The position numbers and the translations under genes were made by a program. A stretch of 64,000 nt of DNA from Euborellia annulipes (Eukaryota > Arthropoda > Insecta > Dermaptera > Anisolabididae): positions 62,001-126,000 of the forward strand of contig JAKCPI010001877.1 in NCBI GenBank assembly GCA_023213315.1, written 5' to 3'. Shown here piece after piece: positions 54,894 to 64,000 of this stretch (its first letter is position 1; every line of letters begins with the position of its first letter). The notes below the pieces were generated by a model. The model worked only from the letters and a program-made list of their open reading frames with translations, was not told the origin of the DNA and made no database searches.

Positions 54894-55105
54894 GTTCGAT
54901 TATGGGAAAAAATAATCGATTATTCGATTATGGGAAAAAATCGATTATTCGATTATGGGGAAAAAAATCGATTATTCGATTATGGGGAAAAAACAATCGA
55001 TTATTCCGATATGGAAAGAACAATCGATTATCCGATTATGGGAAAAAATAATCGATTATTCCGATTATGGGAAAAACAATCGATTATTCCGATTATGAAA
55101 AAAAT
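54894..55105 (+). repeat. Minisatellite with ATCGATTATTCGATTATGGG units
   Basis: About eight units of 25-29 bp, each TTCGATTATGGGAAAAAA followed by ATCGATTA. Unit starts fall near 54894, 54923, 54948, 54975, 55004, 55031 and 55059. The palindrome ATCGAT and TAAT-type cores recur regularly, giving an array of potential homeodomain or Cut-type sites, though a simple slippage origin is enough to explain it. A 94-codon frame through it is an artefact. Confidence 0.85.
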
Positions 55106-55109
55106 AATG

Positions 55110-56018
55110 GATTATACCTTTTGTTCTGGTAAAATTTCCATTTTTCCCTCTCGCAAAAATCATTATATTCGTTAAATACAATTTTACTTTCTTTTGTTTT
55201 GTTTTAATTAATATAATATTTATGAGAGATATACACTTATAAAATTAATATACACAAACGAATATTTAAACAATATAAATGCAATATAAAACGAACCAAA
55301 AGCAAAATTAATGCAATAAAAACAAGCATATTGACGCAAAATTATTTCAAATATTAAAAGCAAAATCCAAATTCAAATCCTCTGCCTTAAAAATTAATAT
55401 GTATTTAATGCACAAGTTAAAAAGCATAGCGACCGAAGACACAGCTAGTTACAATTTTTATTAAAATCAAATCTCCAAGTAACATATATAAATATAAAAA
55501 AAGAGATTTTTTTAAAGACTTTTCGATAAAACTTTTTTTAGAACTCTTTTTTTATAAAGTCGCCAAGTTAAATTGGCTTTAAATAAGTGATAGTATTTTT
55601 TTTAATGGTGTTCAGAATGGCCTGTCTTTTAGTATTTTGTTAAAGTAAGCATAAAGTTAAAGACGCTATTTTAACACTCACTAAAATCATCGATAGCTAA
55701 ATCGATGCATACTGAATAAATCAAAGTTTCTAACTATCAACAAAGATTAATTTTAAATTCATGTTTAATATAGGTGTATTTAAATAAAAAAAAAATTATC
55801 TGATTTTTATGACACGGCTATAAATTAAAATTTTTATTTCCCCTCTAAACAACAACAATAATTGCACGCTAATTTTAAAATCGAAATTTATTGATCGGGG
55901 AGAAAGCGGGGACAAGACAAAAGGGGCCACGGCCGGGGGCCCGCCGCCGGGGGGGCGGCCGGCCCCCCAAAATAGATTTAAGATGAAATTTTAAATTAAA
56001 CAACATATCATACGTCAA
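55110..56018. other. AT-rich DNA with an extreme GC patch
   Basis: GAAGACACAGCTAG at 55435-55448 is a possible Helitron-like end. 55924-55970 is almost pure G/C (GGCCACGGCCGGGGGCCCGC and on) in otherwise A/T-rich sequence. I see no CpG island, rRNA or gene reason for it. Confidence 0.45.
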
Positions 56019-56481
56019 AAATCTGGTGTGACTGATCGCACCGCACACAACTTTCTCTTACCCTTCGCAAAAGAAAGTTGTGTAGAAGCTTGTCATACTA
56101 GATTTTTTGTGTGGAAATATATTAAACTTAACCACTTGTATTTCATAAGTAAAAATCTGAAATACTACATCAGTAAAGTGTACTTTAGACAAATCTCAAG
56201 GCAAAATTAGAATATACATTTTAAATAGGATCTAAAAAAATAATAGATTTATGAATTTTAATCAAAATCGTTAATCAATTTTGAGAAAATCAAAAAAAAA
56301 AAAAACTGAAAAAGTACATCAGTAAAAGGTACTTCAAACAAATTTCACGAAAAATTTTACTGATATACTTTTTAAAGAAAATGTAAAAAATAATTGATTT
56401 TTTGAATTTTAATCAAAATCGTTAGAGCCATTTTGAGAAATTTGAAAAAAACTGAAAAAGTACTTCAGTAAAGTACTAGTA

Positions 56482-57463
56482 GAGGTAAAGGTGGTAATAT
56501 GAGCCCTGTAGGTATTATGAGCCCCCAATATATCTCGTCATAGAGTTCACACAATCTAATGGGGATTGATGGAAACACTGTGTTCCGTTCTTTTTTAGGC
56601 ATCTAGAGAGCTTTGGTTCAGTTGTTGATGATAGATGGTGGATAAATCAGGTGTTTGTGTTTTCTTCTACTAAAAAACTTTGAAAGGTACCTATTTAGCC
56701 CTTAATTATGATTATTATTCGATTACATTTACTTTAATAGGCTACGCAATCTAATAGAGTAGGTTTTAAGCTTTGATTTAATGTAGGTGATAATTAATTT
56801 AGACAGTAACAAAGATAGAATATGCTTTGAGGAAATTCAATATGGCTATGTCGGTAATGTGAGCCCCCTTCTGTGCCTGGTATATGAGCCCCAATTTTTG
56901 ATGGTCCGTCAATACCGGAGAGTCCGTTTTGGAAATGTCAGTGGGAGTTGATAATCCCGGAGATGAGCATACTCCCTGTAAGTTTTATGTAGGACTTTAC
57001 TCTGCCAATCATCAAGGAGAACTGTGGATATAGTGCCTGATGTGTGAAATGTGGGCGCACAATGACTGTGCTGGGACTGAAAAAGATGTTTATATTTGTG
57101 ACTTTTGTAGATCATAAAATATTTTCTGTTTTCCAACTTATTTACACTAATATAGTTTTGTAATTAACAAAATACAATTTTCATAGAGGATATTTGTATT
57201 ACTAACCTCTTTTTAACACTCTTTTTCATGTATTTACTCTAGGGGCTCATAATACCAGCACAGAAAATTTTTTCAACAAAACGAACTTTTTTGATTTTTT
57301 GTTATTATTTCACTTTCTGTGTATTTAATCGACTGCATACTTTTTAAATATATTCATCAATTGTTATAGTTGAAGTTCAACACAAATAATTTAGCAAAAA
57401 TTATTTAAAAAAATTTATTATAACAAAAAAGAAACTAGGGGCTCATAATACCACCTTTACCTC
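56482..57463 (+). mobile_element. pogo-like DNA transposon, decayed
   Basis: 982 bp flanked by TA (56480-56481 and 57464-57465). The TIRs of 25 bp (GAGGTAAAGGTGGTAATATG and its inverse) differ at one base. The pre-insertion site is known from other family H copies. TA target, TIR and the finger-like remnant inside support a pogo/Tc1-mariner group element. Repeated ATGAGCCCC words occur inside. The DDE domain is not recognisable. Confidence 0.75.
56962..57116 (+). pseudogene. PHD-like zinc-finger remnant of pogo transposase
   Basis: Translation from 56962 gives FYVGLYSANHQGELWI, a stop, CLMCEMWAHNDCAG and VYICDFC before a final stop at 57114-57116. The pattern C-x2-C, W-x-H-x2-C, C-x2-C is that of a PHD-type finger, which many insect pogo-type transposases carry at the C-terminus after the DDE domain. 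The internal stop shows decay. The rest of the transposase cannot be traced by eye. Confidence 0.6.
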
Positions 57464-57879
57464 TACTTTTTGGCCGATTTTGGTCAAAAGCGACTGTCCG
57501 AGAGGATACCTAACTTAAGTATAAAATTTCAATCTCGTAACTCAATTCCTTCATTCTTAAAATTCTTACAGCACACACACACACACACACACACACCACA
57601 CAGACAGACAGACTTGATTTGAGGGACCCACTTTTTTGACTCAGGGGACCTCAAAACATGTATTTTCCATCAAAATCTCGACATCGAATTTTTGACATGA
57701 ATCTAAAACTTTCTATATATATTTCATATTGCCTATAGGTAAGAGAAAATAAAAATTGAAATAGGCCTACTTAATGTCGAAATATCGTTTAAAGGTTAAT
57801 GGCGCAAGATTCCCACAAAAATGGGAAAGCTGAATTTCAAATTAAAAGTGTTAGAGTCCTAAAGTAATAAAAACTTAGT

Positions 57880-57938
57880 GGATAGATAAAATCCATCAAA
57901 AGTTTTATGAGGCCCGCCACTGCGGGTTGTTTAGCTAG
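57880..57938 (+). mobile_element. Helitron-like 3' terminus
   Basis: Hairpin CCCGC-CACT-GCGGG (57913-57926), TTGTTTAG, then CTAG (57935-57938). Matches the pattern at 37086-37112. The upstream extent is unclear. Confidence 0.45.
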
Positions 57939-57944
57939 TAAACT

Positions 57945-58510
57945 CATAAACGCGAGGTGCCGAAGGCGAGTGATTAATAAAAAGTAAATATCAATCGCCG
58001 CTATATTTTGTGAATAATAAAATTTAATTTTTATGACTTTTGATACGATGTGAGTGAGTGTGTGTGTGTGTGTGTTTATCTTCTTTTGAAATGAACACAA
58101 TTTCAATTATTAAATATTTTTTATTCATATACGAAAATTAAATTATAACTCAATTCTTTTCAATTTAGCATTTCTAACCCCTTCCTCTCTCTCTCTAATA
58201 TAACAACAATATTATTTAATTTAACAAAAATTGATTTTCTTTCAAAAAATATTCTCTCTTTTTTTTTATTAACACTCAAATAGAGGGGGTGTTTAAATAT
58301 AGAGCTAGTTAGTCCTTGGGGATTGGCAAATTAATAAAAAAAAAAAAAAAAAAATACAACATTGAATGATTGAAGGAGCAAAGTTTTTTTTTTTTTTTTT
58401 TTTTTTATTTAAAGTTTAGGAAGATGAAAACTTTTTACTTTTATATGAACGCTAGCCAAGTCATAAAACAAAAAACCCAATCAGGTATTTCATTTTTCAT
58501 TTTTATTATT
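57945..58510. other. AT-rich DNA without recognised features
   Basis: (TG)n near 58053-58072 and long A/T runs at 58335-58354 and 58385-58406. No gene. Confidence 0.5.
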
Positions 58511-58527
58511 CAGTATTTATTTATTTA

Positions 58528-58850
58528 ATATTTTTCAGGATTCTGAGTTCAATATTTAATTCTTGATGTGCCGCAGTGACACCGTCAAATACTATATGTT
58601 CAGTAGGTAAAATTAAAAATTCTTCAATTTTTAATATTTTATTAAAAGTTTATACAGTTTCGATCCTGGACCATGGTCAGATCCTAAAAATATAATACAT
58701 ACAGGATCGAAACTGTATAAATTTGCAAATAACAGTCAGCCAAAACTTTTAATAAAATATTAAAAATTAATTAAAGAATTTTTAATTTCACCTACTGAAC
58801 ATCTAATATTTGACGGTGTCACTGCGGCTCATGAAGAATTAAATATTTAT
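58528..58850. mobile_element. Fold-back, probable Penelope-like class
   Basis: Inverted arms (about 58552-58680 and 58717-58845) share GCCGCAGTGACACCGTCAAA, TGTTCAGTAGGT and TTTTAATATTTTATTAAAAG. The inner ends read ACAGTTTCGATCCTG and CAGGATCGAAACTGT: GATCC/GGATC could be stem II before GAAAC, but box 1 and GTC are missing. TATTTATTTATTTA on both sides (58514-58527 and after 58850) may be a TSD, though it is low-complexity. Confidence 0.55.
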
Positions 58851-59337
58851 TTATTTATTTATTTATTTATTATTCAAAAATTGGCAATGAAGTTAAAAAA
58901 CTTTTTCGCTATAAGATATTAATATTCGATTTGGACTTAAAAAGTCACAATTAAATTTAAGGTGCGCGTCTCGGGGTGCTAATTTTGGGACTTTCCAGCT
59001 GCCACAACTTTGAAGCTATCGACCTCAAATTTTTTTTTAATTAAAGCTATTTAAAATATCTACAAATAATAGAAGCCCTTTTTTTGATTTTCGAAAAAAA
59101 AAAAAATTTTTTTAGATTAATCGCATTAAATAAATGATATTTTAAAAAAAGGAGCTCTATAAGTTGTAGATAATTAAATTAGGAATTAGGGTTTGGACCC
59201 CGGTGTAAACCGAAACCGGTAAGCCGGTTTTTTAACTAATTTTTAAAAACCGAGAAACCGAGTTTTCCCCGAAAAACCGAATTCGGTTTTTTTTTTTAAT
59301 TTTTCTTCAGTAATACTTGTATTCAAATTATAAATTA

Positions 59338-59522
59338 GCCCGTGACCCATGGCTCAGAGAGAAGACATTAGCTATCTAGTGGCTTGTGGTTTGGGGTTCG
59401 CTTCCCGGCCCAAGCGAGGAAAAATGTATTTCATTTTAATTGGCTAACAATCATTTGAAATATATTGTGATGGTGTCTAAATAGCCTTAAATGCCGAAAA
59501 AGACCTTAAACAAATTTAAAAA
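59338..59522 (+). mobile_element. tRNA-derived SINE with 13-bp TSD
   Basis: Bounded by AAATTATAAATTA at 59325-59337 and 59523-59535. Head with A-box-like TGGCTCAGAGAG and B box GGGGTTCGCTTCCC; body AAAAATGTATTTCATTTTAA; tail GTCTAAATAGCCTTAAATGC, CGAAAAAGACCTTAAAC. This is the best copy of the SINE family seen also at 46362 and 43740. 185 bp. Confidence 0.8.
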
Positions 59523-59572
59523 AAATTATAAATTATTTATATTTTTTCTCCTTTTATCCAATACTTAAATAA

Positions 59573-59925
59573 TCTATATATAATAATAGCGGAGTGTTTG
59601 TCTGTCTGTCCGTCCGTCTATCTCGCTCTGTTTGACCAACATTCCGTTGGAATGTCGAAATTTTGCAGTCTTATAGAGGACGTTATGGAGAGTCCAGGAA
59701 AAATACTCGGGTCCCGAAATTCCTATAATTTTTTGAGTTATTAATTCCTAAAGTTACGATTTCTCCCATAGGAAATGTATAAAGAAATATTTATGTATTT
59801 TTTGGATTTTTTGTATTCTATGAATGTAAACAAGGGATCTTTTTCCGTACCAAGCAATAAAATATTTCTAAAATATGTTGTATATCAAATAATTTAACGT
59901 CCAAAATGGTGGTGCGTTCTAAATA
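59573..59925 (+). mobile_element. Helitron-like 5' end fragment
   Basis: TCTATATATAATAATAGCGG, GTCTGTCTGTCCGTCCG, then AAAATACTCGGGTCCCG and CCCATAGGAAATG, shared with 640-800. A start with TC and AT repeats is like non-autonomous Helitrons. No 3' hairpin within the hAT interior. Confidence 0.45.
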
Positions 59926-60250
59926 CTGTAGATTCAGATGTTGAAAAAAACCGGTTTACCGGTTTTCCGCTTTGTAAAAAGCCGAAAAACCGGTTTTCAA
60001 AATTTTCCGGTTTTTTCCAAACCCTATTAGGAATCATTGTGTTAAAACATAATTAATTTTTTGCCTTTAATTAATTAGCTGGAAAGTCTAGAATTAAATG
60101 GAACAAGTTACGTGTATTTCAATGGGGGAACACTAACGCCATCTCGTGCCGCCTCGAGTCAATCGTGCTTTAACGGTTTTTCGAGACGCGCACCTTAAAT
60201 TGGTAGTTTAGTTGAAACATTATAAGTAGGGAAAATTAATTAATAACACA

Positions 60251-60511
60251 AGGTGATATCGTCTGCTGAGAATGCTGAATGGCGAAAATCCGAAATTGAA
60301 CAATTCGAGAAAAGGCGTTTGAAAGTATTATAGACATTTAATTAACTAGTCGGGCAACAAATGAATAGGCCAGAATCAATAGCAAAGAATGGATTTAGCC
60401 ACTTTGCCACTCAAAAGAGAAGACGTTTTAGCAACGTTTGCTAGGCTTAACACAAAAATTGAATTTTCGAGCTTTTTCCACTCAGCATACTCAGCAGGCT
60501 ATATATTTCAA
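60251..60511 (-). mobile_element. Element with 46-bp inverted ends
   Basis: GATATCGTCTGCTGAGAATG (60254) is inverted at CATACTCAGCAGGCTATAT (60488-60506), the arms continuing through GGCGAAAA..CGAAATT. The middle (GTCGGGCAACAAATGAATAG) matches 31790-31830 in reverse. Non-coding; superfamily unknown. Confidence 0.6.
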
Positions 60512-60514
60512 TAT

Positions 60515-61820
60515 TGGTATAAATATTTGAAATTTCTTAATATGTGTCTTTTTCAAAACTAATACAAATGAGCATCAAAGGGATTTATGCCAATAAATAG
60601 ACTATATTGAAACATATCACCTAATATTTTTAAACAAGTCATTTAAAAAATTTCGTGAATAGTCTATATACTATATTTTTTCTGGAAGACTAATTGTCCT
60701 CTAGGTCTCTGGATCTCCATTTACCGAGTCTTTGGTATTCTGGAGATTCCAGTTCTCTTCCCGGAGGCTAGGGAACAATTGGTCTACAGAAAAAGGCCTA
60801 TAATCATTAAAAATAATAAATAAATATTATCCTCCCCTTTTCGAATGCACCATTGCATCTCCTCCTCTCCTACACTAAAAATTTCGGGTGCCCTTAAACT
60901 TGGCATAGCCATTGGGTGGGGCTATAAATTTGTCAGTTTTTATTTTATCGGAAATTATCCAGATAAAGCAAAATAAAAAGCTACATACACTCATAACACA
61001 TACATTTATTTTTTACATAATTGGAGAGTTCGTTGCACTACTTTATTATATGTATACATATTAGTGCAATATATAAGAGTGCGGGGAAATAAAATTGAAT
61101 ACAAGAATTTGTAGATGAACAAACGGAAATTTAATCTCTATTTAATGATAAATTCAGCCAACTCCAGTATAGGAGATTTTCTTCATATGCTCGATTTAAT
61201 TTAATAAAATAAAATGAAATTAAATCTGTCTGACTGTTGTATGGTTTGATTTACGAAGTTAATTTGAAAAGAGGGCAGCCAAACGAAGGACGACTGCTTT
61301 TTCAAGCGTTTATTTGGCTAATTTTTTTTTTTTTTTTTTAATTTGTATATAGGTAGATGACCCATTTCTCTCTCCTGTTCAGCTAATGAGTTTATCCTTG
61401 AGCAAAGCCCAGCCTAGATAGATTATCAATTCAATCCCAGTTGCCAGTTAGAGGAGGGGCAGGCTTTACTTAACACTGATTGATCATTATCAAACAGTAA
61501 CCACACACACTCCGACATGCAACAAGACACATGTATCACACAATCACTCACTATTCCAGGCTATTTAGTCGATTTGCAAAAACAAAAAATATTTCCCTAT
61601 TAATTGAAAATAAGAACTGCGTACAGACGTACCAATTTTTTTTTCTGCTGTATAAGTTATATGAAAATACATGAATATGAATGGATAAAGTGTCTTCGAT
61701 CAAATTTAAGTGTCATTGGCTAGGCGATTCCCTTCATTACACAATGTCTTCTTGCATCATTACAAGTAGGACAAACACAGAGCTTCTTTCAAGCAAGCTG
61801 GTTCCCACATAATCATAAGT
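60515..61820. other. AT-rich DNA without recognised features
   Basis: T-run at 61321-61339. Several moderately complex stretches (60660-60780, 61360-61460) but no frame with a known domain. Confidence 0.45.
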
Positions 61821-61825
61821 ATTAT

Positions 61826-61883
61826 TTAATTCAACATTGATGAAGAGAAGCTCTTATGCTCCGAAATATCAGCAAAGAATTAA
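61826..61883 (+). ncRNA. Hammerhead-like motif, single
   Basis: TTGATGA (61837-61843, one change from CUGAUGA), a small stem AGAG/CTCT, then GAAATATC (61863-61870), where ATAT replaces the self-complementary ACGT and ATC would be the triplet. TTAATTC (61826-61832) and GAATTAA (61877-61883) form a distal 7-bp stem I across an internal loop. No inverted partner found. Confidence 0.4.
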
Positions 61884-61889
61884 TAAAAA

Positions 61890-62270
61890 AAATATATAAA
61901 ATTGTGTGTTAGACATTTTGTTTTATTTCAAAATATCGGTATTTATACTAAAAAAAAAAACCTTGGAAAATCAATCTGGAAAACAAATGCGGTCTAACTA
62001 ACTCTAACTCAAGCGAGTCATAGTGACTATTAAGAAAGAATGACGAGCTTGAGTTAGAGGATGCCTTAGGCAAGTAGAGGGGGTATTGCTTTTTTCCCAA
62101 AAAATAAGAATTTAAAGGTTTTTATTGTTAAAATAAGGGGAAATCTTATCAATTTTAAAGGATTTATTTTTGAATAAAAAGTCGATGAGATTTCTTGTAA
62201 AATTTAAAGGAAATTTTGCCATAATTACAGGATGATTTTCTCAAAAAGAACTTGAGGCGATTTCTTCTGT
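61890..62270. other. AT-rich DNA without recognised features
   Basis: Contains a short inverted pair (TAACTCAAGCGAGTCATAGT near 62006 and GACGAGCTTGAGTTAGAGG near 62042) and nothing else. Confidence 0.4.
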
Positions 62271-62275
62271 AAAAA

Positions 62276-62919
62276 TATGGTTTGAGTGGCGCACAGTACA
62301 CAACTTTTTCTTACCTTTGGTAATCGAAAGTTGTGTACTGTGCTTGTCGCACCAGATTATTTGTGTCGACATGTATTTAGTTTCCGACAGCAAGGTACAT
62401 TCGATTTTCAAGATGTATTGTAAAATTTATATGTGAAAATATTTATATTTTGTTACCATGGCAATCATTTCTCCTATCTTTCCTATGGAGTACAAGAGTA
62501 AAGTGGTCTTCAGAAGATTTCAATGACAAAATCACAACATTTTTAAGAGAATCAAAAAAAATAATTGATTTTGGAAATTTGAAAAAAAAATTTGTTGGAG
62601 CGAATTTTGAAAAAATCTAAAAAAACTGAAAAAGTTCCTCAGGAAAGTACTAGTACTCTTTGGCCGATTTTGTTCAAAAGCTTCGTGTCACGTCCCAGGG
62701 GGTACCTAACTTAAATATAGCTCTTTCCGTTCTTGAGATATTTTGTTCACAGACACACACACACAGACAGACCATGTCTCGAAAACCACTTTTTTGGATT
62801 CAGGGGACCACAAAACGTGTATATCCATCAAAATCTCGACATCGAATTTTTGACATGAATCCAATACTTTCTCTCTATATATTAACATATATATATATAT
62901 ATAGAGGTAAGAGAAAGTA
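62276..62919 (+). mobile_element. Family H element, complete copy
   Basis: Plus-strand copy of 644 bp with 5' hairpin (outer arms slightly mismatched: TATGGTTTGAG), AGTACTAGTACTCTTTGGCC, ACACACACAGACAGACC, GACATCGAATTTTTG and the 3' hairpin ending AAGAGAAAGTA. Confidence 0.8.
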
Positions 62920-62921
62920 AA

Positions 62922-64000
62922 ATAAAAGGAAACTTTGTCAATTTTATGGGGAGATTTTTTGAAAATTTTAAAGGATTTAATTTTACAAGATCGTTTTTTT
63001 TTCAGTGTAGGTTTATTAAAAGAGTAATAAGAAGAAACATTAATTTATTCAAAATTAATATATCAATAGCTACAGTAAATAAAAATTGATAAGAATAAAT
63101 CGAAATAACTAAAACAAAAAGATTTTATGGCATTTTAATGACGTCGACCAAACTACGAGACTTGAATATTTAAAAGAGAATTATTTATTAACTTTAATGT
63201 TGAGAGGGAATCGAGAAAATGCAGAGTGTCTATTAATTTTGAAATAATAACAGCTTCATGTTGTTGTTGTTATTTTCAACGTGAGTGGCATAATAATAAA
63301 TAGAGAGCTGCATCATCAGGTGCATTAGATGGAGAGAATAGAATCAAGCGGAAGTTTTTCATTAGAATAATTATTAAGGGTTGAATATTGATTTTGATTT
63401 GACTGCTTTTTAATGACATTCAATTAACATACTATAAATCTTACAAATCTAATAGTGTAATTTTTTCTTTCACATAACATACATTTTTAGGTTAAATTTT
63501 TAATATTATATCACCTCCCTTAGAAAAGCTATTGGTTAATTAAGACATTGGGGAAAATGTTAAACAATGATCAAATTTAAAGTTTCCCGTAGGTCCATTA
63601 TGGACATTAGGCAGGCCTAAGCCATCCTTACCACAAAAGGGCTTAGGAAGTCTTGAAATTAAACTTTAAATTGACCCGAATATAAAAGGTTAGTTAGTCA
63701 CACCAGTTTTTTCTGCCTCATAATTGCAATCAGTGAATTAATAATAAAACTCGTTGTTAATGCCGTTGGTTGCCCGAATATGACTTTTTAATAGTAAAAT
63801 ATGAATGCGTATTTTATTATTTATTTAAACTTTTTGAAATTATTGCTCAGTTTTATTACAATGATAATTGAACGAAATTTATTATTCTAAATAGAGCGCA
63901 AATGGCCAAATTTATCACAAATTATGCTATTTTAAAAACATAATAATAATGGTAATATATAATGCTAAAACATGCATTTATTTGGATGAATCTATTATGA
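62922..64000. other. AT-rich DNA to the window end
   Basis: No gene. A reversed family H end word (GTCACACCAG) occurs at 63698-63707 without the rest of the element. Confidence 0.5.

Larger units (their letters stand above)
56022..57750 (+). mobile_element. Family H copy split by a pogo-like element
   Basis: The 5' hairpin (TCTGGTGTGACTGATCGC), a body with the internal duplication also seen at 7338, then AGTACTAG; it resumes after the insertion at 57464 with TACTTTTTGGCC and ends with a decayed 3' hairpin. Joining the flanks restores the family H word AGTACTAGTACTTTTTGGCC. Confidence 0.75.
59187..60026. mobile_element. hAT element with 8-bp TSD
   Basis: 840 bp flanked by TTAGGAAT at 59179-59186 and 60027-60034. 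Inverted ends TAGGGTTTGGA / TCCAAACCCTA and many subterminal AACCGGTTT / CCGGTTTTT blocks on both sides. The empty site is seen at 48637-49034 as TTAGTAAT (reverse). It contains a SINE and a Helitron-like piece and no transposase, so it is non-autonomous. Confidence 0.8.
58959..60197. mobile_element. TIR element interrupted by a hAT
   Basis: Ends TTAAGGTGCGCGTCTCG and CGAGACGCGCACCTTAA are perfectly inverted. Without the 848-bp hAT insertion plus its duplication it would be about 390 bp, the size of the copy at 48637-49034. The terminal TTAA may be part of a TTAA target (piggyBac type), but the sequence is palindromic there. Non-coding. Confidence 0.75.

Noticed and set aside
54891..55175. 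94-codon frame with a repeating DYG/DYSIMGK pattern
   Set aside because: Direct translation of the 27-29 bp minisatellite.
58677..58735. Hammerhead in the fold-back at 58528-58850
   Set aside because: GATCC/GGATC plus GAAAC is suggestive, but there is no CUGANGA-like box and no GTC triplet.

Overview
This 64 kb window is AT-rich eukaryotic DNA with no host gene that I can recognise. No reading frame has the length, domain content or splice structure of a host gene; the only recognisable protein-coding matter is broken transposon proteins. The organism is most likely an invertebrate, probably an arthropod. The hints are Penelope-like and jockey/I-type retroelements, a pogo element with a PHD-like finger, tRNA-derived SINEs and GAGA tracts. 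I cannot name the species.

Most of the window is a layered transposon graveyard. The dominant component, called family H here, is a non-coding element of about 0.65 kb present in some 18 full or partial copies on both strands. It has a hairpin at each end, a shared 12-base subterminal inverted repeat (CTTTCTCTTACC), an internal CA/GACA microsatellite and no visible target duplication. These traits match Helentron-derived non-autonomous elements (HINEs). Other inhabitants, several with target-site duplications (TSDs), are: hAT elements (8-bp TSD at 59179/60027), a pogo-like element with TA TSD (56482-57463), TIR MITEs (20322, 35164, 37992, 46021, 48637, 58959), LINE fragments (42706-43156, 50533-51477, 19835-20157), SINEs (26521, 46362, 59338), Helitron-like 3' ends ending CTAG, a 144-bp satellite (23847-25277) and a 27-29 bp minisatellite (54894-55105).

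The most interesting system is a dispersed set of fold-back insertions. The copy at 14381-15856 carries the C-terminal part of a Penelope-like protein with a GIY-YIG nuclease domain, between inverted arms of about 250 bp and a 12-bp TSD. Others are protein-free palindromes: 12357-12584, 26976-27161, 32603-33023, 53051-53281, and probably 9350-10226, 29623-29829, 36226-36675, 45890-45990 and 58528-58850. Four have 12-15 bp TSDs and an unpaired extension of about 33-40 nt at one end. Many carry a hammerhead-ribozyme-like core (CUGANGA, stem II, GAAAC-GUC) near the inner end of the arms. The best has an 8-bp stem I and 6-bp stem II (12498-12545). In several the stem III segment is only the self-complementary ACGT, so the ribozyme would have to act as a dimer. 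Hammerheads in Penelope-like elements are established; the mini fold-back form and dimer geometry here are inferred from the sequence.

Region by region: 1-9340 holds family H copies, a Helitron fragment and one single hammerhead-like motif; 9350-16430 holds the large palindrome, a hAT puzzle and the Penelope-like element; 16430-23000 is mostly unique DNA plus family H; 23500-27200 holds a fold-back, the satellite and a SINE-linked duplication; 27200-37100 holds fold-backs, MITEs and a short Helitron; 37700-40200 holds nested and tandem family H; 42700-51500 holds LINEs, SINEs and TIR elements; 53000-60500 holds fold-backs, the pogo-in-H nest and a SINE-in-hAT-in-TIR nest; 61800-64000 holds one hammerhead-like motif and a last family H copy. 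Unique stretches between them may be intron or intergenic DNA.
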